NCBI GenBank assembly: GCA_040394735.1 | Contig: JBEBRR010000008.1 | Span: 1-64,000 of the forward strand | DNA: 64,000 nucleotides | Reading direction: 5' to 3' | Source: Leadbetterella byssophila_A | Lineage (GTDB): Bacteria; Bacteroidota; Bacteroidia; Cytophagales; Spirosomataceae | Shown: piece by piece, positions 34,891 to 44,715 of the stretch | Numbering within the stretch: position 1 is the first letter of the stretch | How the letters are laid out: every line of letters starts with the position of its first letter | Translations under genes and position numbers: made by a program | Notes under the pieces: generated by a model | What the model saw: the letters and a program-made list of their open reading frames with translations, nothing else | Database searches by the model: none | Told to the model about the DNA's origin: nothing

Positions 34891-35217
34891 GATATTAATA
34901 ATTATTCAATTTCAAAACAGTGGAACAAAAAAGCGAGGGCTGATTCCCCTGCCTGTACCTGAAGCCCGACCAAAGGCTGAACTACAAAGCAAAAGGAACG
35001 CCCACGCTTTACCGCAGGCGTCTCCACTTCTACCGCCCTGTAGTTCATTGAAAAATTGGTCGTATTTCAGGCACAGGATATTAAAGCGTCAACGCGAATA
35101 TGTTATTTATGTTTTTTTTCAGTCTATAAAATATACAGGTTTGTTAAACAATATACCAAATATAACAAAAATATGTCAAAATCCTAGCGCTTTTTGAATA
35201 AAATGCAATTTCAAATT
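34891..35217. other. Leader region of regulator copy A with a possible structured RNA
   Basis: No convincing gene lies in these 327 bp. An 8-bp perfect inverted repeat GAACTACA / TGTAGTTC (34979-34986, 35039-35046) encloses a nested 5-bp stem (34998-35002, 35017-35021), and the block is richer in G and C than the AT-rich rest. A minus-strand -7 box TATATTTG lies at 35164-35157. Strand and nature of any RNA are open. Confidence 0.45.
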
Positions 35218-35916
35218 TCAAAGGTATTCCGCCTTCAGCCTTTTTGCCAGCAGGGGTAATCCTTCCGCAGCGCTTTCCTGAATAAACTCCACATTTTTCA
35301 CACTAAAGCGGTAATCAGGCAAATGCGGATCCACCACAAATTTAGGCACTTTTTCTCCTGCATGATCCACGAGGCCCGCTGCGGGGTATACCTGAAGACT
35401 GGTACCCACCACCACAAAGATATCTGCACTCAGGCAGAGACCGGCAGCAGGCTCAATCATGGGCACCATCTCTCCGAACCAGACAATGTGGGGCCGGAGC
35501 TGCTCTCCGTCACCGGCCAGGTCTCCCCACCGGATAGCCTTCCCGCCAATGTCATACATCAGCCCGGGGTTTCTGACACTCCGCACCTTACTCAATTCTC
35601 CGTGCAGGTGCAGCACGCGGGAAGATCCCGCCTTTTCATGCAGGGAGTCTACATTCTGGGTAATAATCTGTACATCAAAGACATCTTCCAGCTCCGCCAG
35701 GGCTGTATGACCGGCATTAGGCTTTGCCTCAAAAGCCTGCCGGCGCCGCTCGTTATAAAAGTCAAGCACCCGCTGCGGGTTTCGTGCCCATGCCTCCGGG
35801 GTAGCCACATCTTCGATCCGGCAGGTTTCCCAGAGCCCGCCCTTATCACGGAAGGTTTTCAACCCGCTCTCGGCGCTCATTCCGGCACCTGATAAAACCA
35901 CCAGCTTCTTTTTCAT
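35218..35916 (-). CDS. NAD-dependent protein deacylase (sirtuin, class III CobB/SIRT5-like)
   Basis: 232 residues from ATG 35916 (MKKKLVVLSGAGMSAESG); the ATG at 35943 adds nine residues without similarity. NAD motifs GAGMSAESGLKTFRD, TQNVDSLHEKAGS and the catalytic His in HLHGE are present. FYNERRRQ gives the Tyr-x-x-Arg pair that in SIRT5-like enzymes binds succinyl or malonyl groups. The four zinc-binding Cys are absent, the zinc arm reads SKVRSVRNPGLMYDIGG; this is common in Bacteroidota sirtuins. A single gene. Confidence 0.92.
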   Translation of the reverse strand: MKKKLVVLSGAGMSAESGLKTFRDKGGLWETCRIEDVATPEAWARNPQRVLDFYNERRRQAFEAKPNAGHTALAELEDVFDVQIITQNVDSLHEKAGSSRVLHLHGELSKVRSVRNPGLMYDIGGKAIRWGDLAGDGEQLRPHIVWFGEMVPMIEPAAGLCLSADIFVVVGTSLQVYPAAGLVDHAGEKVPKFVVDPHLPDYRFSVKNVEFIQESAAEGLPLLAKRLKAEYL

Positions 35917-36062
35917 CCCCGTTATTTCCGTTTCAGGAGGCATAATCCCAAACCTTCCGCAAATATAGAAAATCTTATTTCTCCTATACGCTTTCCGCTA
36001 TTTCTTAGGGAAAAATAACTAACTAAAACTACGTATATACACTATTTTTATGATCTTGTTAG

Positions 36063-36070
36063 TATCTTTG
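36063..36070 (+). promoter_or_regulatory. -7 promoter box of the PorU2-like gene
   Basis: TATCTTTG at 36063-36070, 22 bp before the start codon, a full match to TAnnTTTG; the -33 TTG is not clear. Confidence 0.55.
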
Positions 36071-36091
36071 AACAGGTAGTAAAAGCCAGCT

Positions 36092-39000
36092 ATGAAGAAA
36101 CTTATCATTGTTTTCCTCGTTCTTATCACCCGGACACTTGCTGCCCAAAACAATTACAGCAATCAATGGATCGTTCCCGGGCAGGAATACATTAAAATAC
36201 CCTTCCGGGAAACCGGTATTTACCGGCTTCAGTATAAGGATATCAAAGAATTGAACGGCGCGGTAACCCGGCCGGGCGACATCCGGGTTATCCGGAGAGG
36301 AAAGGAAATCCTCAAAACCGGCACAGGTCTTGGTGATGGCCGGTTTGACGAGGGAGATTATTATGAGTTTTTTCTAAAAGCCAACCAGGGTGAGCAGGAC
36401 AGCCTGGTTTACCTTCCTCACAGTAACCGCCCCCGGGTAATAGACAACCTGTTTTCCGATGAGTCTTATATCTTTATTACAGTAGGCCCTTCCTCCGGCA
36501 GAACCCACACCCCTTATACATTTAAAAACACGTCTAATATAGAAGATTTTCACATTGCAAAAGAGGTTACTTCTTTCAAAGACACCTGGTCGTTTAATAA
36601 CCTCATCGGCCTGGTACCTTTCGTACAGCAGTCTTATTATGAACGGGCCGAATCCTGGTCAGGCCCGCTCATTTATAGCGACGGAACTGCATCTGAAAAG
36701 ATATCCCTTAAAAACTATATACCAAAACCGGGATATTCCGTACGCTTTAATGCCCTGATTTATACCCGGAGTCACCTCAATCATGAAATAACAGCAAAAC
36801 TCAACAGCAGGGTCATCGGCACCATCCGGCATATCGGCTTTGACCAGTTCTACCTGGAAGCCGAAGTTTCCGCTGGAGAACTGGCGGCAGATCCTTCTTT
36901 TTCCTTTACCACGCAATCCTCCATCCGGAATACGGCTGTGGCCCATTCCTGGACCAATTATACCCTCACTTACCCGCAGAGCACCGACATGACAGGCAGA
37001 GACACACTCACGCTGAACCTTCCGGCTTCTTCCGTGCCTGCTTCCCATATCCGGACCGGAAATTCCCCGCTTATTGCCTATGATATCACTGATGCAGCTT
37101 CCGGAAGACAGGTTCCTTTCTCAGGGGATGGTGTGTATGTGGAAAACAGGCCCGCCGTCAAACGCGTATTCCTGACCCGTAAAACGCTTAGCTTTGCCGG
37201 AGGGCAGCCGGTTCATTTCAAACTTCCTTCCGTAAAAGCTGATTATATTATCATCACTCACCCTTCACTGCGGGAAAGCGCGGAAGAATATAGAGCCTAC
37301 CGTTCTTCTCCGGCAGGTGGAAATCACGAAGTGGAGCTGGTGGAGATCCAGGACATTTACAACCAGTTCAACTACGGAGAGCGGAGCCCCGCGGCCATCC
37401 GCGAATATCTCCGATACCAGCTTCAGGGAGATGCCTCCGGCGACCGTTACCTTCTTTTGATCGGCAAACCGGTGAGCTTTCCCAATTCACTTAAAACCGA
37501 GGCTGACCTTGACCTTGTGCCTTCCTTCGGATACCCGGGAAGCGACGCCCTTTTTTCTGCCGGGCTCGGGGGGGGCCACCCCGATGTGACCGCCTATCTC
37601 ACCGGAAGGATCGCCGCGCGTGAAAACCGGGAAGTAAAAAATTACCTGGAAAAGGTAAAAGAATTTGAAAACCAGCCCACCCCGGACTGGAAGAAGCAAA
37701 TGCTGCACCTCAATGGAGGAAGCGGGACCACCGAAATAAATGACTTCAAAAACTTTATGGAAAAAATAGAACGGAAGGCCGACAGCTCGCTCACTAATCC
37801 ATCAGTAACACATCTTTTTAAGCAATCTCTTGATAACACCGAACAGGTTAATATCAGCAGGGAAACCAATAACGGGCTGGGCTTTATCACTTACTTCGGA
37901 CATGGTTCATCCAGTACGCTTGACTTTAATATCGGCTATGTGTCCGATGCCCGGCTCGGCTTCAGCAATAAGGGAAAATACCCCTTTATGTACTTTAACG
38001 GCTGCGGCGTGAGCAACGTATTCTACCGTTACAGCCCGTTGAGCACCGACTGGCTGTTCACTCCTGATAAAGGGGCTATAGCCGTCCTTGCCAATTCTTT
38101 CTGGGCCTATACCTCCTCTTCTATGGGTTTTCTCGAGACCTTCTACGCCAAAATGTTCAATACACCAGAGCTTTTCGGGAAACCGGTAGGGAAGATCATC
38201 CGGGAAGCAATAGCTCATGAAACCGGAAAGGTATCTTACAATGCATTTGACCAGTCCAATTCGCACCAGCTGATTCTTCAGGGCGACCCCGCACTGATCG
38301 TCAATCCATTTGAGAACCCTGATTACACTTTTGAAGAAGGCTCCCTGGGCATACAGAGCGTTAATGCAAGCGTACCCCTTAAAGACACGGATCAGATCAT
38401 TGTTTCTGCCGTGGTGAAGAACCTCGGAAGGATAGACGCCAATCAGCCTGTAACGGTCAGCGCTTATCTTGAATACGATGACGGGACCCTGGAAAGCTCG
38501 GCTCTCCAGGCTGTTCGCAGAAGTTTTAACAATACATATTCTGACACCCTCGCCTTTCGCGGTGGCCTCCGGCGTGTCCGGCTTTTTATTGATAAAGACG
38601 AAAAAATCAGTGAAATCACACGAGATAACAACGCAGCTCACCTGGAAGTTAACTGGGAAGATGCCCGCAGCAATGCCATGTACCCGTACTCTCAAAGCAA
38701 AGATGAGCTTAATCCTGTACTGCTGGCCTATATTAACGGGGCACTGCCGTCAGCATCGGCCAGGATATACCGTTCCGCACCGCAGATCCGGTTTGTGCTG
38801 AAGGATGAAAATCTGTTGACCGCTGCGTCAGCCGGTATACGGGCTTTCCTCAGAGTTCCCGGAGACGAGGGTTTCACCGCTTTGCCGGTTTCCGGCCTTG
38901 GAATAACCCTCACAGATAATAATACACTGGAGGGTACTTTCCAGAGCCCTGCTGCCCCCGGAAATTATGAGCTTCTCCTGAACGGATCAGATGCTGCAGG

Positions 39001-39304
39001 AAACCTGACAGGAAAAGATATTCATCTCGCGTGGGTCATTACAGAAGCAGCCGATCAGTTCATAACAGTCTCCCCTAACCCCAGCCGGGATTTCGTAAAG
39101 TTTACCATAAAAAATCCCGGTAAAAACCCCGCCGTTATCACACTGACCGACCTGTACGGAAGAGCCGTTCATACCGGTGAATATTCCCTGAAAGATGGTC
39201 CGAATGAAGTATATCTCCCCCTGAAACCCGCGGCCGGAACCTACCTGTACTCGGTGCTTCTCGACGGACAGACATTCAGCGGCAGGCTGATCATTACCGA
39301 TTAA
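36092..39304 (+). CDS. PorU2-like C25-family peptidase with T9SS sorting domain
   Basis: 1070 residues. Signal peptide (MKKLIIVFLVLITRTLAA), a long beta-rich N-terminal part (to about 380), then a gingipain-type C25 peptidase domain with His604 in TYFGHGSS and Cys638 in YFNGCGVSNVF as the likely catalytic pair. A CARDB-like beta domain (about 765-860) and a C-terminal type-A T9SS sorting domain (about 985-1070, FITVSPNPSRDFVKFTI...) follow. PorU is the sortase that removes such CTDs; this PorU2-type relative is itself a T9SS cargo. The role is surface protein processing or extracellular proteolysis. Confidence 0.88.
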   Translation: MKKLIIVFLVLITRTLAAQNNYSNQWIVPGQEYIKIPFRETGIYRLQYKDIKELNGAVTRPGDIRVIRRGKEILKTGTGLGDGRFDEGDYYEFFLKANQGEQDSLVYLPHSNRPRVIDNLFSDESYIFITVGPSSGRTHTPYTFKNTSNIEDFHIAKEVTSFKDTWSFNNLIGLVPFVQQSYYERAESWSGPLIYSDGTASEKISLKNYIPKPGYSVRFNALIYTRSHLNHEITAKLNSRVIGTIRHIGFDQFYLEAEVSAGELAADPSFSFTTQSSIRNTAVAHSWTNYTLTYPQSTDMTGRDTLTLNLPASSVPASHIRTGNSPLIAYDITDAASGRQVPFSGDGVYVENRPAVKRVFLTRKTLSFAGGQPVHFKLPSVKADYIIITHPSLRESAEEYRAYRSSPAGGNHEVELVEIQDIYNQFNYGERSPAAIREYLRYQLQGDASGDRYLLLIGKPVSFPNSLKTEADLDLVPSFGYPGSDALFSAGLGGGHPDVTAYLTGRIAARENREVKNYLEKVKEFENQPTPDWKKQMLHLNGGSGTTEINDFKNFMEKIERKADSSLTNPSVTHLFKQSLDNTEQVNISRETNNGLGFITYFGHGSSSTLDFNIGYVSDARLGFSNKGKYPFMYFNGCGVSNVFYRYSPLSTDWLFTPDKGAIAVLANSFWAYTSSSMGFLETFYAKMFNTPELFGKPVGKIIREAIAHETGKVSYNAFDQSNSHQLILQGDPALIVNPFENPDYTFEEGSLGIQSVNASVPLKDTDQIIVSAVVKNLGRIDANQPVTVSAYLEYDDGTLESSALQAVRRSFNNTYSDTLAFRGGLRRVRLFIDKDEKISEITRDNNAAHLEVNWEDARSNAMYPYSQSKDELNPVLLAYINGALPSASARIYRSAPQIRFVLKDENLLTAASAGIRAFLRVPGDEGFTALPVSGLGITLTDNNTLEGTFQSPAAPGNYELLLNGSDAAGNLTGKDIHLAWVITEAADQFITVSPNPSRDFVKFTIKNPGKNPAVITLTDLYGRAVHTGEYSLKDGPNEVYLPLKPAAGTYLYSVLLDGQTFSGRLIITD

Positions 39305-39640
39305 ATAATAGCGCGCGTTGTATAAATTGGGCAGGGTGTATTTCCTGCAAGCTTCCGGCTTTTGCTTGTGCACCGTTAGGCCGGATTATGATTTAACGCT
39401 TGAGTGGAGAGTTCCGGGAGAGTATTGAGGGGTAGAGAAATGAAAGAAACCGTTAAATAGAACCCGGAACTCCCCACTCGGAACTAAATATATAATACAT
39501 GAAGAAAATGAAGTTAAGCGGAACCCGGAACTATTATTCAGGGTTTGTGAATTTTCTGTGCCCCCTTGATAAAGCATAAAAAAACTGCCTTCTGTATTTG
39601 ATGAAACACAGAAAGGCAGCCTCTTTTAAAATCCAGATGT
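39305..39640. other. Intergenic region with imperfect long inverted repeat
   Basis: There is no gene in these 336 bp between convergent genes. GAGTGGAGAGTTCCGGG (39402-39418) pairs with CCCGGAACTCCCCACTC (39463-39479) with one mismatch, and a third CCCGGAACT copy follows at about 39523. The words are the same as in the hairpin at 11186-11270. The terminator of the downstream T9SS gene is at 39578-39619. Confidence 0.6.
39578..39619 (-). terminator. Terminator of the adhesin unit
   Basis: Stem CTGCCTTCTGT / ACAGAAAGGCAG with one bulged base; on the minus strand it is followed by seven T. Confidence 0.75.
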
Positions 39641-40618
39641 TTACTTTTTCACAAATTTGAAGGACTGGTTATTGAATTTGCCGTAATAGACTCCTTCTCT
39701 CAGATCCCGCACATCAATTACACTCACCCCTGATTCTACCTGCTGGCTCCTGATCTGGTTACCGCTTATATCTACTATCCTTACGGTTCCTCCTTCGTTG
39801 TATTTTATCTGCAGGTAATCTGCTGTAGGGTTAGGGTAAACCATAAATGCAGGACTTTGCGAATCATCCAGTGCTACCGGGATAATCTTGCTCGGTGCGG
39901 TGGTGCCGTCTGCATCTACCATGGTCAGGCGATAATATACGAGCGCTTCCGTCTGATCAGTGGTAAACCCATAACTGTTGCCGCTTCCTTTGGCAGGCAC
40001 CTCTCCGATAGCGGTGAACGCCTTTGCATCCAGGCTTTTTTCCACTATAAAGTGACTAAAACCGGTTTCTTCGGCTGTCAGCCAGTCAAGCACCGCTTTC
40101 CCGCCTTCTGCTTTACCGTTAAAGGAGATCAGGTCAACGGGAGTTGCTGATGTAACCTCTATGGAACTACTGGCACTGTTATCCGCAGGATCATCACCCG
40201 CGAGCGGTGCAGAATCAAGATTAGCAGTGGTTACCAAAAAAGCCCCGCTTGTGCTGGCATTACCCTGTACCCATATATTTAATGCCCACCCTCCGTCTCC
40301 ATCGGAAATAGCAGGTAAGGAAACATGGATCGTGCTCCCGTCATTTGAAGTTATGTTTCCTCCATTCAATTCATTCTGATCTCCGTTAGAGAGAATGGAC
40401 ACAGCTGCAGACGGTACTGATATCTGAAGAGAAATTGCTCCGGCCGATACCGGGCCCGAAGAGCTGATAACCACTCTAATTCTGCCTCTGCCGTTAATAG
40501 GTATAGTCGCAGGGTCATGTTGAACCGCTAATACCACACTCTGCGCTATCAAATCTCCCAATGAACCAAAGAGAAGGGCTGCAAATAATACTAAAATTCT
40601 AGTTTTCATATGATTCAA
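39641..40618 (-). CDS. Secreted protein with type-A T9SS sorting domain
   Basis: 325 residues. Signal peptide (MKTRILVLFAALLFGSLGDLIAQ region), then a beta domain (about 25-150) that resembles a bacterial Ig- or cohesin-like fold with an AISLQISVPSAAVSIL core, a second beta domain (about 160-250, VDLISFNGKAEGGKAVLDWLTAEE) like the FN3-type module often put before a CTD, and the T9SS sorting domain (MVYPNPTADYLQIKYNEGG to KFVKK). It lies 29 bp downstream of the giant repeat protein on the same strand, so the two are one unit. Function: exported cell-surface protein, ligand unknown. Confidence 0.85.
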   Translation of the reverse strand: MNHMKTRILVLFAALLFGSLGDLIAQSVVLAVQHDPATIPINGRGRIRVVISSSGPVSAGAISLQISVPSAAVSILSNGDQNELNGGNITSNDGSTIHVSLPAISDGDGGWALNIWVQGNASTSGAFLVTTANLDSAPLAGDDPADNSASSSIEVTSATPVDLISFNGKAEGGKAVLDWLTAEETGFSHFIVEKSLDAKAFTAIGEVPAKGSGNSYGFTTDQTEALVYYRLTMVDADGTTAPSKIIPVALDDSQSPAFMVYPNPTADYLQIKYNEGGTVRIVDISGNQIRSQQVESGVSVIDVRDLREGVYYGKFNNQSFKFVKK

Positions 40619-40647
40619 ATAATTGTATTAATAAAAATATTTTTAAT

Positions 40648-43600
40648 TTAATTTAGACCTAACTTCCTGGTAGCTTTGTTGTTAGCAGTATTAGTCTCAC
40701 CTCCTGAATAAGGCGATATCTCCACACTCAGGTTTTGTACCCCCATAGAAGCTCCTGCTTTCCGTTTGATATGAAAACCTAAGATACCTACCTTTCCGTC
40801 AGATGCCCGGGTCAGGCTAACCGTTGGTTTTACAGTTATATAGATGGCAAAGAAATCCTCCCGGAAAGTCCATTCACCATTGCTGTTGGAGATATTGCTA
40901 CCACCGTAGGCTGATTGTGAATTTTGTCCGTCCTGATCACTTGTTGATAATGTCAAACCAGGTACAGTAATATCGAAGTTCAGGTTTTTAATGATCTTAA
41001 CCACAACGGGCTTTTCTCCATTAACTATGCTTCCGTTATTGAGCTCCCAAACGTTCACGATAAAATCCCTCTCTGCATTCGCCAGAAACTCCGTACTGAA
41101 AATTTGAATGGTAGGAGCCATATCCGGCCCTTCTTTGATAATAAGGACAACCGTGGACTGAGAGGTGGCACCGCGGTTATCCTGTATTCTTACCGCTACA
41201 TTCACCGTACCTTTATAGCCCGTTACAGGAGTGAAGACGATATCTCCGGCAGAGGCGTTCACAGTGATGGTTCCCACTTTATCGTTTTCCTGGAAAACGT
41301 CCTGTGCCGAACCTGTAGGTGCTGTTTCCGGTACGCCGTCCCCATCCAGATCAATCAGTGCCACACTTTGGGAGTCTCCTTCGGCATCCGTATCATTGGC
41401 CAGAATGTTACCGCTCAGCGGTAAATTCATTCCCCCGATAAACTGGTCATCTGCTGCCAGGGTAGTATTTTCAGAGGTAAGCTCCTGCACATACACCGTT
41501 ACAATCACCGGTCCGCTGCATTCACCGCTGGGGGTTTCACAGATGGTATAGGTAAAGGTATCTGTACCGGTAAAGCCGTTGACAGGCGTATAAACTGCTT
41601 CTCCGTTTCCGTTATATGTCACCGAACCATTAGCAGGCACTGTGCCCGGTATCGGGTTACCCAGCGTTCCCCCTACGTTACCCGGGATATCGTTGGCTTT
41701 TACAGGGATAATATTATTGGTGCTGTTTTCCGTTACTACGGCATAGTCGCGGTAAGCCACAGGCGGGTTCACCGAACCTCTGTCAAGAACATGAATTTTT
41801 AATTCCACTACAGGACAGTCGCCGGGTACCTCATCCGAACAAACCTGGATATTAAAGGTATATTCTCCGGGAGTATCAGTCTGGAAGGTATACCCGCCAT
41901 CAGGATCAATAATAAAGGTATAATTGGCTCCCGACGGAACAGAAGGGCTTCCCGCATTGGTATATATACCCCCCGGCATATCATCATTGGTAGATGTACT
42001 TCCGTAAACCGGTGTATTGATATACCCTGTATTCTGATCCGGCCGGAGATATCTCAGACGGCATTGAAGTCCGCCGTCCTGATATACATATTGTGTGCTT
42101 ACCACCGCACCGTAAATATTCAGGGAGTAGCCCGTGGCTGCTGAAACTGTGCGTAATAAACGGATCCGGACTTCATCAAAGGGTGCATTACTGTAGAACC
42201 CGATCACAGACCGGCCGGTGCTTCCGGCCAAGATCGACAGATCAAGGAGCCCTCCGCCGGAGATATCAGCAATATCGGCCTGCACACCGTTATTATAGGT
42301 AATGATCTCAATATTATCATCTCCTAAAAGACCCAGATCAAGCAAGCCACCGTCTTTGGAAACCTCGAAGCCCGCAAAGGTACCCTGGGGAAACTCAAAT
42401 GCCGTGGCAGCTACTGAAAGTGAGGTAGTGGCAAGTACTCCTGCCAATGCATTCATGGAAGCGAAATCGCTGGCAGAAGCTGATACGGCGTTCCATGGAT
42501 TTTCCATAGCCTCATCGCCCAGCGTGGCATTGGCTACCAGGGCAACACCTGTTTTATCGGCATTGACCACTGCTCCGTGTGCTTCCTGGCTTATCAGTCC
42601 GGCAAAGGAACAATCCACGGGCTGGTCACATGCCTTCTGGAAATATACCCCATGAACCTTATAATTTCCCACATTGGCCGTCACGGTCTGATCAATCACC
42701 AGGCGCACCTCATCAAAGGCCACATTACTGACTACTCCGATTACTCCTCTGTTTACGCCTGAGATGGCTCCTACACCCGCCAGAACATTTCCGGAACTTA
42801 CGAAAACCGGAACATTGGGGGTACCGCTACTGCTGTTATACAATTCTATTTTGATGCCTGAATTTCCGAGAACAGTGGCCTGCAGCAGGGAAGCCGACTC
42901 TACATCAAACCCGGCGAAAGAACCTGCCGGGTAGGTCTCCAGGGCATTAGCCACGGAAACCGACGAAGAACCCGCCACACCGGCTACAGTAGTAATGGTA
43001 GCCGGAGAACCTGATCCGTTGATGATATTCTCCGTATCACTGATGGTACCCAGGTTAGCTACCCCGCCGTTACCCGTCCGGAGTCCGTTAATATATAACG
43101 GGTGAGCCGGGTTACTTAAACTGGTCAAGGTATTACAGGCCAGCACATCTCCTCCTGTGGCAGCACAGAAAGGCTTATATACCACACCGTGCACTTTGGT
43201 TGCGTTGGTGGATAATGCACTGGCAACATTCAGAACTATTTCATCAAAGGCTTTATCTGTGAGAAAGCCAAGAGTGACACGCCCCGGCTGTCCGGCAAGC
43301 AGGGTCAGGTTGGTCGCCAACAGGTTACTGCCCGAAAATGACCCGCCCGGAACGGCGCTGCCATCTTTATATAATGATATCGTATAATTACTTAAAAGAC
43401 TGGCATTAAGAAGCCCGAGCAGGTTATCATTTTCCAGGTCAAACCCCACAAATGCCTTGGCACCTCCGGTATTAAGATCGGTACCGAAAACATCTCCGAC
43501 AGCATAATTCACACCACCGGTCAAAGCAGACTGGAGTCCGCCGATATCAGTGTAGGTAGATCCGTTATTATCTAACGCCCCATAAGGGTTACCCACCCCG

Positions 43601-44349
43601 GAGTTGGAGGTTCGGGCCTCTATGACACCGATAGGGTAATTTGGAGCGCCCAACCGGTTATTAGTATTACAAGCTGCTGAACTGTAATCTGCCTGAACGT
43701 ATTTTCCCAATACCAGATTATGCAGCTGCGTTGTACCTAGAGCCACCACAGCGTTGGTAGCCTGAATAAACATCACCCGGTTAAAACTGGTAGCCGTGCC
43801 AGGCGCATAGGTAAATCCTATCCGCGCCGGCCGCGCAGTTCCTATCCCTACCCCCAGCAAACCCAGCAGCTTCGCATTATCAATTGTGTAGGTATGAACC
43901 TCGGAGGTGCCGTTAAACAGCTTTATCTGGAATACTGCATTTCCGAGGTTTAGACTCAGGATATCATTTTTGGTAATATCAAAGCCTACAAAATAAGGAT
44001 TAGTTGCTGAAGCCGTAATACTTTCATTTATGGCAATTGTAACTCTTTGATCACCAATAATACCTATAGTACCTACCAGCGTAGCAAAATTGGTGGTATC
44101 ATTATCATATACCCTGTCCGGGTTATCAACGCCATTGACTATACCTAATATGGAAGGGCTTGAGGTCCAACTACCACCTGTTACATGATTAAGCGAGGGG
44201 GTTTTGGGATTCACATAACGCACAGGCTCATTGTTCGGCAACGAAGCCACCTGCGCGGAAGCTCCGTTAAAAAAAGTCAGCAAAAAAAGTATTCCCGGCA
44301 ACAGCCACCTTCGTAAGAATACCTGAGGGATAGTAGATTTTTGATTCAT
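40648..44349 (-). CDS. Giant secreted repeat protein, probable adhesin
   Basis: 1233 residues. Signal peptide near residues 15-33 (LLPGILFLLTFFNGASA). Four repeats of about 170-200 residues fill the first 760: each ends with a strand motif such as VAFDEVRLVIDQT, KAFDEIVLNVASA or APFDEVRIRLLRT followed by a line like YKVHGVYFQKACD. Two cadherin-like/Ig-like modules follow (about 890-1080; NDIPGNVGGTLG, GFTGTDTFTYTI and TGYKGTVNVAVRI). It has no T9SS CTD of its own; the CTD is on the gene after it. Calcium binding by the cadherin-like part and an adhesive role are inference. Confidence 0.78.
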   Translation of the reverse strand: MNQKSTIPQVFLRRWLLPGILFLLTFFNGASAQVASLPNNEPVRYVNPKTPSLNHVTGGSWTSSPSILGIVNGVDNPDRVYDNDTTNFATLVGTIGIIGDQRVTIAINESITASATNPYFVGFDITKNDILSLNLGNAVFQIKLFNGTSEVHTYTIDNAKLLGLLGVGIGTARPARIGFTYAPGTATSFNRVMFIQATNAVVALGTTQLHNLVLGKYVQADYSSAACNTNNRLGAPNYPIGVIEARTSNSGVGNPYGALDNNGSTYTDIGGLQSALTGGVNYAVGDVFGTDLNTGGAKAFVGFDLENDNLLGLLNASLLSNYTISLYKDGSAVPGGSFSGSNLLATNLTLLAGQPGRVTLGFLTDKAFDEIVLNVASALSTNATKVHGVVYKPFCAATGGDVLACNTLTSLSNPAHPLYINGLRTGNGGVANLGTISDTENIINGSGSPATITTVAGVAGSSSVSVANALETYPAGSFAGFDVESASLLQATVLGNSGIKIELYNSSSGTPNVPVFVSSGNVLAGVGAISGVNRGVIGVVSNVAFDEVRLVIDQTVTANVGNYKVHGVYFQKACDQPVDCSFAGLISQEAHGAVVNADKTGVALVANATLGDEAMENPWNAVSASASDFASMNALAGVLATTSLSVAATAFEFPQGTFAGFEVSKDGGLLDLGLLGDDNIEIITYNNGVQADIADISGGGLLDLSILAGSTGRSVIGFYSNAPFDEVRIRLLRTVSAATGYSLNIYGAVVSTQYVYQDGGLQCRLRYLRPDQNTGYINTPVYGSTSTNDDMPGGIYTNAGSPSVPSGANYTFIIDPDGGYTFQTDTPGEYTFNIQVCSDEVPGDCPVVELKIHVLDRGSVNPPVAYRDYAVVTENSTNNIIPVKANDIPGNVGGTLGNPIPGTVPANGSVTYNGNGEAVYTPVNGFTGTDTFTYTICETPSGECSGPVIVTVYVQELTSENTTLAADDQFIGGMNLPLSGNILANDTDAEGDSQSVALIDLDGDGVPETAPTGSAQDVFQENDKVGTITVNASAGDIVFTPVTGYKGTVNVAVRIQDNRGATSQSTVVLIIKEGPDMAPTIQIFSTEFLANAERDFIVNVWELNNGSIVNGEKPVVVKIIKNLNFDITVPGLTLSTSDQDGQNSQSAYGGSNISNSNGEWTFREDFFAIYITVKPTVSLTRASDGKVGILGFHIKRKAGASMGVQNLSVEISPYSGGETNTANNKATRKLGLN

Positions 44350-44715
44350 AATTTAACAGGATTATTTGTAAAACACATAATTCAACCAGAACACCCTGGT
44401 CAGTATGGCTACACAGTACATTAAGATTACCTCACCCATATAGAAGGACAACCCGGCTATATGGAAAGCGGTTAATGAAAGATCATCTGCTATAACAAAA
44501 GCGATCCATATTCATAGATTTTTATAGTTTTCATGGCTACTAATTTTCATATTAATACCTAAAATAAACTATTTAATACGAGAAAGTAAAATATTTTAAG
44601 TACTTTTTTAATACATTTTTAGCTAATGGCCACTTTTTACACAAAGAGATCGCGCAAATAACAAAAATTTATAGCGAAAAGATGATGCATTCACCATAAT
44701 TAGTGATTATAACTA
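44350..44715. other. AT-rich intergenic region, no gene seen
   Basis: These 366 bp between the adhesin start and the lasso cyclase end (both minus) contain no ORF above about 25 codons and no convincing hairpin. The adhesin promoter must lie here, but no full TAnnTTTG box was found on the minus strand. Confidence 0.5.

Noticed and set aside
34902..35048. 48-codon minus-strand ORF directly upstream of regulator copy A
   Set aside because: It has no leader-peptide, signal or domain pattern, and it overlaps the inverted repeats; a structured RNA explains the region better.
37907..38695. 262-codon minus-strand open frame inside the PorU2-like gene
   Set aside because: Antisense to the C25 catalytic region; composition typical of a shadow frame.
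44350..44715. Possible second RiPP precursor or small gene in the gap after the lasso cyclase
   Set aside because: Both strands were read; only frames of up to about 24 codons were found, none with a leader motif.
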